From: Thermacetogenium sp. UBA4966
GTDB lineage: Bacteria; Bacillota; DSM-12270; Thermacetogeniales; Thermacetogeniaceae
NCBI GenBank assembly: GCA_002397275.1
Contig: DHAA01000027.1
Coordinates: forward strand, 1-7,265
DNA length: 7,265 nucleotides
Direction: 5' to 3'
Position numbers and translations under genes: made by a program. A model generated the notes under the pieces. The model made no database searches. It was not told where the DNA came from and was given only the letters and a program-made list of their open reading frames with translations. Positions 1 through 5,526 of the stretch are shown in pieces (within the stretch, counting starts at the first letter, position 1; the number at the start of each line of letters is the position of its first letter).

Positions 1-646
1 ACCTGGCCACTTCCTCAATATGGTGGTCGTTGACACCCGGTATTAAAACAGTATTGATTTTCACTATGACACCGAGTTTAGCAATTTTTTCAATGCCGGC
101 AAGTTGGGCCAGAATCAGCCAGCGGGCGGCATCTGCGCCGCTCAGGTACTGACCGTTATAGACGATATGGGAACAAATATTTTTAAGTACCGCGGGATCT
201 ACGGCATTAACCGTCACGGTGACGGTTTTTACTCCGACGCTCGCCAGCCGCCGCGCCTTTTCTTTAAGCAGCAAGCCGTTGGTGCTGAGGCAATTGATCA
301 GTTGAGGGAATTGATCATGGATGAGCTCAAAGGTTTCCAGGGCATGGTCGGTAGCCAGGGTATCCCCCGGTCCGGCGATGCCCGCCACAGTGATCTCCGG
401 GCACAATTTCAATGCCCGCCGCACGACATCCACAGCCCCATCAGGAGTTAACAGCGACCGGCTCACTCCAGGCCTTTTCTCCCATTTGTTGAAGCCGCGT
501 TTGCAAAACCGGCACTGGATATTGCAAGCCGGGCTCACCGGCAGGTGGATGCGGCCGTACTTGAAATGTGCCTCTCCATTAAAGCATGGATGCTTTTTCA
601 CCAGATGGCTGAAATTAACGTCAGCCCCGGCGGCAGGTTCGCTCAT
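1..646 (-). CDS. NifB-like radical SAM protein (N-terminal 215 residues, cut by window edge)
   Basis: I read this gene by reverse-translating the left edge; the frame is open from the ATG at 646 to the window end, so the C-terminal part is missing. The protein shows the NifB series of motifs: HPC at residues 19-21, the radical SAM cluster motif CNIQCRFC at 41-48, RPGV at 58-61, GIAGPGD at 89-95, CLSTNG at 119-124 and the segment KINTVLIPGVND at 196-207. NifB is a SAM-dependent enzyme that fuses two 4Fe-4S clusters and inserts a carbide to make the 8-iron precursor of nitrogenase cofactors. Canonical NifB has a cysteine six residues after the last radical SAM cysteine (the YDC motif); here that position is K54. 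A GAGAGG ribosome binding site lies 11 bases before the ATG; an in-frame GTG at 654 is possible but too close to it. Its proximity to two nitrogenase-like subunits suggests it makes or modifies their cofactor. Family assignment is firm; exact product is inferred. Confidence 0.9.
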   Translation of the reverse strand, partial: MSEPAAGADVNFSHLVKKHPCFNGEAHFKYGRIHLPVSPACNIQCRFCKRGFNKWEKRPGVSRSLLTPDGAVDVVRRALKLCPEITVAGIAGPGDTLATDHALETFELIHDQFPQLINCLSTNGLLLKEKARRLASVGVKTVTVTVNAVDPAVLKNICSHIVYNGQYLSGADAARWLILAQLAGIEKIAKLGVIVKINTVLIPGVNDHHIEEVAR

Positions 647-673
647 AATCTTCACATCCTCTCTGTTGTCTTA

Positions 674-719
674 GGTTCTCCTCGGTTCTCCCGCTGAATA
701 TCTTCCAAAAGAATATCTT
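674..719. repeat. Two tandem pairs of short direct repeats in the NifB-like leader
   Basis: On the plus strand GAATATCTT occurs at 696-704 and again at 711-719 (15-base period), and GGTTCTCC occurs at 674-681 and again at 684-691 (10-base period). Both pairs lie head to tail directly upstream of the ribosome binding site of the NifB-like gene and inside its predicted leader. They could be a regulator or RNA-binding site, or chance repetition in a biased sequence. Confidence 0.5.
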
Positions 720-753
720 TAAAAAATAAGAGACAAAGTAGAAATGAAACCTA

Positions 754-785
754 CCCGGCCTCCGGCTTACCGGTCAGCTCGCTGA
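754..785 (-). promoter_or_regulatory. Possible structured element in the leader RNA
   Basis: The leader contains a compact GC-rich patch with CCGG-TAAG-CCGG (773-762 on the minus strand), a further GGCCGGG block at 760-754, and the dyad TCAGC-GA-GCTGA (785-774). These can form small alternative hairpins. I do not recognise a known riboswitch consensus (SAM, cobalamin, molybdenum cofactor, THF or glycine). It is listed because it stands out from the AT-rich surroundings. Confidence 0.25.
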
Positions 786-833
786 TTTTAAGGTTAATCT
801 AATCCATAGTATATAAGTATGTTTAATATGGTT

Positions 834-862
834 AATTTATAATAACGGATCGGTATTGTCAA
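834..862 (-). promoter_or_regulatory. Sigma-70-type promoter for the NifB-like gene
   Basis: On the minus strand a perfect -35 box TTGACA (862-857) is followed after 17 bases by TAAATT (839-834). An overlapping TATAAA (841-836) would be a better -10 box but at a short 15-base spacing. Either choice puts the transcript start near 825-830, giving a leader of about 180 bases before the ATG at 646. The box quality is good and the surrounding sequence is AT-rich, but this is a pattern match only. No sigma-54 type (-24/-12) promoter was recognised upstream of this gene. Confidence 0.65.
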
Positions 863-1018
863 GAGGGAAACGAAAAAATTATCACCGGCAGCAAAAACCA
901 CGGGCGGGAAGCGCGGCTGAATGTGCCGCCGGCGAAAGGAGTAGATGCAGCGCCGGGAGCGGTTGAGCGCATTCAGGCCGCCAGGGGCCTCGGATGAAAA
1001 TCGGGGGCGCCAAGCGCA

Positions 1019-1534
1019 TCATAACAGCCGCTGCGCTTTAATGTATAAGTAGATCACGATCGTCTTGGCATCGTCTATTCTTTCGTTCGCGATAAGGCGC
1101 TCGAGTTCGCTGAATTTCAGCCATACTGTTTCACTTACTTCATCGTCTTCTGTTTTTCCGCAGGCAACTCGGTTTTTTTCTACCTGAGCCATAAAAATAT
1201 GCATCTTGCTGTTGCTGAAACCGAGATTGGGTTTATAAGAGATCAGGTGTCTGAGTTCTTGCGGCAGGATATCCAAATTTGCCTCTTCCTTCAATTCCCT
1301 GACCAGGCACTGGCCCTCGCTCTCCCCTTCCATATCCATTGTGCCCGCCGGGATCTCCAGCGTTTCCGTCATGTCGGAGGGCCTGAACTGCTTGACCAGA
1401 AGGACCTCCCCGTATTCATTTATGATCAGTGAGGCGACGGCGTCACAATCCTTCAAAATATCATAGGTCTTGCCGCGGATGCGGCGTTTGTGCACCTTCA
1501 GCCAGCCGTCATACACCACTTTGTCATTCATCAT
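1019..1534 (-). CDS. Nudix hydrolase, ADP-ribose pyrophosphatase-like
   Basis: This is a 171-residue Nudix-fold protein. Such enzymes hydrolyse nucleoside diphosphates linked to another group, and the ADP-ribose pyrophosphatase type gives AMP and ribose 5-phosphate. The segment VLLVKQFRP (44-52), the ETLEIPAG strand (57-64) and the Nudix box at 64-87 support this. The box carries RELKEE (79-84) with the metal-binding glutamates E80, E83 and E84. Two departures from the usual GX5EX7REUXEEXGU pattern are visible: six rather than five residues between G64 and E71, and asparagine (N86) in place of the late glycine. The frame is open further upstream, to 1669, but that would overlap the preceding gene; ATG at 1534 (or the adjacent ATG at 1531), 5-8 bases after AGGTG, fits the family's N-terminus best. 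It lies 58 bases after the nitrogenase D-like gene and is probably co-transcribed with it. The physiological substrate is unknown. Confidence 0.87.
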   Translation of the reverse strand: MMNDKVVYDGWLKVHKRRIRGKTYDILKDCDAVASLIINEYGEVLLVKQFRPSDMTETLEIPAGTMDMEGESEGQCLVRELKEEANLDILPQELRHLISYKPNLGFSNSKMHIFMAQVEKNRVACGKTEDDEVSETVWLKFSELERLIANERIDDAKTIVIYLYIKAQRLL

Positions 1535-1592
1535 CAAATCACCTACCCTAAAAGCTGCTTTCATCCTACCACCGGCGCCGCAGGCGGCATGG

Positions 1593-3119
1593 TCACGGCG
1601 CCACGCTCTGGTCAATATAGGAAAAGGGATCCTGGGAATACCAATCTCTGCGGTAAGGCAGCCGGGCATGCTTCACTATGTTCCTGCTATAGCTGGTGTT
1701 CTTCAGGGTGCGGGTCAGCCTTCTGGCCACCTCATAAACGCCCAGAAACCCCATATAATTGAATGCCTGGCCAAACAGAGGGAACACCGGTATCCCCTGT
1801 TTGTTTGCCCATCCGTTGCCTCCCGGATGGCCGATATAAATATCCGGCTTTAATTTCTCTAAAAGATTGGCCTGTTCAAAGGGCTGGCCGGTTCCAATGT
1901 TGATAATAGCCCTCTCGCTTTCAGGTATTTCATCGATAAGCTGATCCAGGAGCGCTTCTCCGTAACGGTCAAAGTGAAAACCGCGCAGTCCCAGCACCTC
2001 CATCCCCAGGCTATGCAGCAGTTCCGCGGTGGTGATGACGCGTATTTCGCCCCCTGCTAAAAATGCGGTTTTCCCCTTTAGAAATTCCCGATAGGGTTTC
2101 AAGGCGGCGTTTAATTCCTCGACTTCAGCGGCGATCAACTTCTCCGCTCGCTCTTCCATCCCGAAGAACCTGGCGATATCCAGCAGCCATTTGCTGGTGT
2201 TGGCGATGCCTATCGGTATCGTCTTCAGAATAAAGGGAACTCCATATTTTGTTTTCATATGCTCAGAAAAGTAGTCGTCGTGGGTGGCGCAGATACTGAC
2301 GTTTAACGCCGCTTCATAGGAATCTGCGAAGTCGTCCGGGTGAGCGTAGCAGGGCAGGACCCTCACGTTCAACTCCAGGGCCTTCAGCAGGTTGACCAGT
2401 TCCTGCTCATCGCTGCGGCTCATGGAGGAAACATTGAGAACGTTCACCGTGCGGCTGATGATATACTTTTCTTTTAATTCCTCGAATTCATCCGGCAGAA
2501 CAGGGTCTTCCTCCTCATACAACTCCGCTCCCACCAGATGTCTTAAAATTCCGTGATAAACAGCGTCATAGGCGGTCGCCTGTATTTTAGTCTTAAATCC
2601 TTCGCAGTGTACAGGCACAATTCTCGCCCTTGTCTGCTTCTGCAGATCTTCTATGATCGTGTCGATGTCGTCCCCGATCAAGGCCGGAACGCAGCTGTTC
2701 ATGACAATAATGGCGCTGGGCCGGTACTCGCTGTCCGCGTATATAATCGCGGACCTGAGTTTTTCCTCGCCGCCGTTGATCACATCGATTTCATCAAGAT
2801 TGGTGTTGATCCAGCGGAGGCCGAAGGCATTGGGATCCCTGAGCTTTTGGAAGCCTTTGCAAAACCCCGCCTGGGCGACCAGACCTGCGCCGCAGCCGAT
2901 GGGGCTGTGCACGACGATAACCGCGTCCCTGATCGTGTTTAAAATAGCCAGGCTGAGAGTCAGCTGGCAGCCCTGGCTCTGGGAAAAGGTTCTGTTGTTT
3001 TGAAACAGGCAGCCTTTCTTTGACTGTCTGGACAGTTCACAGCATGAGCCCCCAAAGGCCATGCAGGCGCCTAATCTGTCCTCACGGATCGGCGGTGTTT
3101 TTTCGTTAATATAATCCAT
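1593..3119 (-). CDS. Nitrogenase component 1-like protein, NifD/NifE-type subunit
   Basis: This 508-residue protein belongs to the nitrogenase component 1 family (Oxidored_nitro). P-cluster-type cysteines are C51, C76 (in SPIGCGAG) and C143 (in NSCVPALIGDD). The CEGF motif at 172-175, C277 in LNVSICATH and the segment KYGVPF at 291-296 match NifD; C277 aligns with the FeMo-cofactor cysteine (Cys275 of Azotobacter NifD). Around the cofactor it differs from dinitrogenase: F449 lies at the His442 position, Y184 at His195 and A84 at Arg96, while Q180 matches Gln191. The N-terminus has four extra cysteines (C19, C26, C27, C37), a feature reminiscent of NifE. The start ATG follows GGGGG by 8 bases, and that site overlaps the end of the upstream K-like gene, so the two are almost certainly translated together as a complex. 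It may be catalytic or a cofactor scaffold; the substrate is unknown. The protochlorophyllide reductase and CfbD subfamilies fit less well because the cofactor cysteine is kept and a NifB-like gene is nearby. Confidence 0.93.
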   Translation of the reverse strand: MDYINEKTPPIREDRLGACMAFGGSCCELSRQSKKGCLFQNNRTFSQSQGCQLTLSLAILNTIRDAVIVVHSPIGCGAGLVAQAGFCKGFQKLRDPNAFGLRWINTNLDEIDVINGGEEKLRSAIIYADSEYRPSAIIVMNSCVPALIGDDIDTIIEDLQKQTRARIVPVHCEGFKTKIQATAYDAVYHGILRHLVGAELYEEEDPVLPDEFEELKEKYIISRTVNVLNVSSMSRSDEQELVNLLKALELNVRVLPCYAHPDDFADSYEAALNVSICATHDDYFSEHMKTKYGVPFILKTIPIGIANTSKWLLDIARFFGMEERAEKLIAAEVEELNAALKPYREFLKGKTAFLAGGEIRVITTAELLHSLGMEVLGLRGFHFDRYGEALLDQLIDEIPESERAIINIGTGQPFEQANLLEKLKPDIYIGHPGGNGWANKQGIPVFPLFGQAFNYMGFLGVYEVARRLTRTLKNTSYSRNIVKHARLPYRRDWYSQDPFSYIDQSVAP

Positions 3120-3133
3120 CTAGGCATCCCCCT

Positions 3134-4477
3134 TTATCTGTTTCCTACCAGAACGCTCAAGAGATCTTCAGTCAATCTCAGCGCCCCCCTGTAGCCGGCG
3201 TACCCGCGATCCAGCACCACGCGGTTGGATATGGGATAGGTCACCGTCAGCTGCGGCGCCTTCAGGCTTTCGGCCACGTCTCTTTCAATAGCGCTTCCCA
3301 GAATAAATCCGGGATTGAAGCCTTCAAAGTACTTCTGGCTGCCGCTCTGCCCCCAATGCCTGGCGATGTACTTCCCCACATTAGAGGCGTCGGTATCGAA
3401 TACCAACTCCGGTTGCACGCCTGATTCATAGCCGGTAAAGTTTCCCCTCGCCTGTTCCTGCTGCTCACCGGTGAGAAAATCAGTTATGACTACCAGTTCC
3501 GGCAGCCAACCCAAATCATCGGCTAAGAACCTGGTCAGCGCCTGGGTATAATTGGAATCGCCTACCACCGTTGTATAGCGCTGCAGATCGAGATCGCTGT
3601 ACACATCCGCAATTCTTTCAAAGTAGCTGTAGTAATAATCCTGCTCTTCCCTGATAACCTTCTCCACAAAAGCGTCCTCCATTCCCAGCGCCTTTCCCGC
3701 CTGCCTTAAAAATATGGCGCTACCATGATCGCCGATCGGAAACGGCGCCGTAATATAAGGAACGCCATGTATTTCTTCGAATACCTGCGCCGCTTCGACG
3801 CCGAAGGTATCGGAAACCACTATGTTCAGCGAAGCCGCGGCCGCGTTGCGCAAATTATCCAGGGTCTCTCCCTCTCCGAAGAAGGAATTCACCCGATAGC
3901 CTAATTTATGAAGCAAGCCTTTGATCAAGGCGATATTGCCCTTCCAAAATACATCTTGAACGGGGACCACTCCCCACAGGTTGACAAGCTTGCCGTCTGT
4001 GACGGCTTTCTTCTCGACAAAATCACGGAACAGCGTTTTCAGCACAATCTCATAACCCTTATAATAATTTCCCCGGAAACCTCCGGTTTCCGCCCCCAGC
4101 ACCTGAACGCTGCCTTTGTCATATTTCTTGACGGCATTTCTGATGTCGTCGCCGATCATCTCCACCATGCACCCGGTGACCACGAAGTAGAGGTCTCCGT
4201 CAACCAGTTTGATGGTGTTTTCGATCTGTTCGCTGAGGCGTTCTTCCCCCCCAAAGACAATCTCCCGCTCAGAGGTATTGGTGCTGGGCAGCGCTTGATC
4301 AGCGCAATAGCCGCTTCCCATATATCCTGCCGCCTGATTGAGAGCAAGCGCCACATTACCGCCGCAGCCTGTTGCTGCATGCAGAATAGGTACTGTGCGC
4401 GGCAACACCTTGAGAGTACCGATAGCCCCTCCGAGAGCGCATACATACCTTGGCCGTTCCACAAATTTACTCATCAT
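3134..4477 (-). CDS. Nitrogenase component 1-like protein, NifK/NifN-type subunit
   Basis: This 447-residue partner subunit of the nitrogenase component 1 family is shorter than NifK (about 520) and lacks the long NifK N-terminal extension. C13 (VCALGG), C38 (ATGCGG) and C103 (VTGCMVEMIGDD) correspond to the three P-cluster cysteines of NifK (70, 95, 153), with the same 25-residue first spacing. VFGGEERL at 74-81 matches the NifK VFGG motif. The middle segment KGNIALIKGLLHKLGY resembles the NifK domain that begins with GNFRVIKRML. Two adjacent ATG codons (4477 and 4474) follow GGAGG; the second has the more normal 5-base spacing and may be the real start. The gene is followed after 14 bases by the D-like gene, giving a K-then-D order, the reverse of nifHDK. 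Keeping all three ligands suggests a P-cluster-like or 4Fe-4S cluster at the subunit interface that passes electrons to the D-like partner. It could also be a NifN-like scaffold subunit. Confidence 0.93.
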   Translation of the reverse strand: MMSKFVERPRYVCALGGAIGTLKVLPRTVPILHAATGCGGNVALALNQAAGYMGSGYCADQALPSTNTSEREIVFGGEERLSEQIENTIKLVDGDLYFVVTGCMVEMIGDDIRNAVKKYDKGSVQVLGAETGGFRGNYYKGYEIVLKTLFRDFVEKKAVTDGKLVNLWGVVPVQDVFWKGNIALIKGLLHKLGYRVNSFFGEGETLDNLRNAAAASLNIVVSDTFGVEAAQVFEEIHGVPYITAPFPIGDHGSAIFLRQAGKALGMEDAFVEKVIREEQDYYYSYFERIADVYSDLDLQRYTTVVGDSNYTQALTRFLADDLGWLPELVVITDFLTGEQQEQARGNFTGYESGVQPELVFDTDASNVGKYIARHWGQSGSQKYFEGFNPGFILGSAIERDVAESLKAPQLTVTYPISNRVVLDRGYAGYRGALRLTEDLLSVLVGNR

Positions 4478-4504
4478 AACCTCCGCTCCGCCGCTGCCGC
4501 CGGC

Positions 4505-4539
4505 GTTATAAATAGTATCAATATACGCGTCACGCTATA
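4505..4539 (-). promoter_or_regulatory. Candidate promoter with overlapping dyad upstream of the nitrogenase-like pair
   Basis: In the 68-base gap after the ATPase gene, the minus strand has GTGACG (4533-4528) and TATAAC (4510-4505) separated by 17 bases, a plausible sigma-70 promoter with a good -10 and a weaker -35 box. An imperfect dyad at 4522-4539 (TATA, GCG, TCA loop, CGC, TATA with one bulged base) covers the -35 region, where a repressor could bind. This would let the K-D-Nudix genes be transcribed apart from the transporter genes. Pattern match only. Confidence 0.35.
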
Positions 4540-4545
4540 CTGCTG

Positions 4546-5394
4546 CTACAGTACCGCGTCTGTAGAGATCGCTTCGGCCACATCCTGAACGCTGGAGCGG
4601 CCGATCTTGCCGACATCCGTTCCATTCTGCAGCAGATCCGCTACCTTATGCCGGATCCAGCCGAAATCCGCCGACGACCTGACGTCGCTGTCCTGGCGCG
4701 GCCTGGGCAGCTTGATTTCCAGCACTTCTTTGATCGTCCCGGGATTCTCGGTCATCACCGCTACGCGGTCGGCCAGGTAAATAGCCTCTTCGATGCTGTG
4801 AGTGACGAAGACGATGGTCTTGAGCGTTGCCTCCCAGATACGCAGCAGTTCGTCCTGCAGGATCTCCCTGGTCTGGGCATCCACAGCGGCGAACGGCTCA
4901 TCCATCAGCAGCACCTCCGGGTCGTAGGCCAGGGCCCGGGCGATGGCCACACGCTGCTTCATCCCGCCGGACAGTTCGTAAGGATAGCGGTCCTCGAACC
5001 CCTGCAGCCCCACCAGGCTGATATATTTTCGGCTGATCTCTCTGCGCTCGCTTTTTGCAGCCCCTTTAATTTCCAACCCAAACTCAACGTTGCCCTGAAC
5101 AGTCCGCCAGGGGAAAAGAGCATACCCCTGCAAGACGATACCCCTGTCCAGCGCGGGCCCCGTGATCAGCCTGCCGTCAATATGAATTTCGCCGGAGTTC
5201 GGGTGGGCGAGGCCGGCAATCAAGTCGAGGAGAGTCGATTTCCCGCAGCCGCTCGGCCCGACGACGGAAAGGATCTCGCCGTCCTGTACTTCAAGGTTGA
5301 CATCCTTGAGCGCGGTGAAGCTTTTTGAACCGCTGCTTCCTCTTTTAATATGATAATCCCGGTTGATGTGCGAAACTTCAATTTTAACCGCCAT
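4546..5394 (-). CDS. ABC transporter ATP-binding protein (nitrate/sulfonate/taurine type)
   Basis: This 282-residue cytoplasmic ATPase powers the importer. It shows Walker A GPSGCGKST at 46-54, Q-loop Q89 in VLQGYALFPW, the signature LSGGMKQR at 141-148, Walker B LLMDEP at 162-167 with catalytic E166, the D-loop at AAVD (169-172) and the H-loop histidine H199 in VTHS. The pattern and the C-terminal segment up to LPRPR match the SsuB/TauB/NrtD group. I choose the ATG at 5394 because AAGGAG lies 8 bases before it; a GTG at 5403 in the same frame directly abuts that ribosome binding site and is unlikely. A tail of about 50 residues follows the conserved domain; I recognise no regulatory domain in it. 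The gene lies 132 bases after the binding-protein gene, across an inverted repeat, and 68 bases before the nitrogenase-like pair. The transported compound cannot be read from the ATPase. Confidence 0.95.
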   Translation of the reverse strand: MAVKIEVSHINRDYHIKRGSSGSKSFTALKDVNLEVQDGEILSVVGPSGCGKSTLLDLIAGLAHPNSGEIHIDGRLITGPALDRGIVLQGYALFPWRTVQGNVEFGLEIKGAAKSERREISRKYISLVGLQGFEDRYPYELSGGMKQRVAIARALAYDPEVLLMDEPFAAVDAQTREILQDELLRIWEATLKTIVFVTHSIEEAIYLADRVAVMTENPGTIKEVLEIKLPRPRQDSDVRSSADFGWIRHKVADLLQNGTDVGKIGRSSVQDVAEAISTDAVL

Positions 5395-5449
5395 CGAAAA
5401 CACTCCTTTGCTTTAACTTGTTAGCCGCCGTTAATTCCGTGAATTTATT

Positions 5450-5499
5450 GCCCACCCTCTTTCGCTCGATTCAGGTAAAAAACAAAAAAGAGGGTGGGC
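5450..5499. repeat. Perfect 13-bp inverted repeat between binding-protein and ATPase genes
   Basis: GCCCACCCTCTTT at 5450-5462 is perfectly complementary to AAAGAGGGTGGGC at 5487-5499, with a 24-base loop. In the minus-strand transcript it would form a strong stem-loop 28 bases after the binding-protein stop codon. The stem is followed by AATAAATTC rather than a run of T, so it does not look like a full intrinsic terminator. Such stem-loops behind binding-protein genes often protect the upstream mRNA from 3' decay or reduce read-through, giving more binding protein than ATPase. That role is inferred here. Confidence 0.8.
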
Positions 5500-5526
5500 G
5501 TAATTAAGAGAGAGGAACCCTGACCA

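Larger units (their letters stand above)
647..1018. other. 372-base non-coding region upstream of the NifB-like gene
   Basis: I find no convincing gene on either strand here. The right half (about 870-1018) is GC-rich, with only short stems such as AGGCC/GGCCT (975-979 with 986-990) and GCGGC/GCCGC (913-917 with 925-929); none is followed by a T-tract in the minus direction, so no intrinsic terminator after the Nudix gene is evident. The left half is AT-rich and holds a minus-strand promoter near 834-862, a leader of about 180 bases, a small GC-rich structured patch at 754-785 and two pairs of direct repeats at 674-719. The region therefore looks like the regulatory leader of the NifB-like gene, separating it from the upstream genes. 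Confidence 0.7.

Noticed and set aside
104..674. Plus-strand open frames of 115 and 117 codons
   Set aside because: They are antisense to the NifB-like gene, whose motifs are unmistakable, and their translations show no family features.
754..785. Known riboswitch upstream of the NifB-like gene
   Set aside because: No consensus core of any riboswitch class I know could be matched; kept only as a possible structured patch.
1535..1669. Longer reading of the Nudix gene starting at 1669
   Set aside because: It would overlap the 3' end of the D-like gene and adds residues unlike the family; ATG at 1534 has an AGGTG site and fits homologues.
1593..4477. Classical molybdenum nitrogenase nifDK
   Set aside because: The cofactor histidine and His195 equivalents are absent, the K-like subunit is short, the gene order is K-D, and no nifH or nifEN is visible.
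3908..5328. Two plus-strand open frames of 226 codons
   Set aside because: They lie opposite the K-like and ATPase genes and arise from codon bias; neither has recognisable protein motifs.
5450..5499. Rho-independent terminator
   Set aside because: The stem is strong but no T-tract follows it in the minus direction; in the plus direction it is followed by GTAATTAAGAG and no plus-strand gene precedes it.
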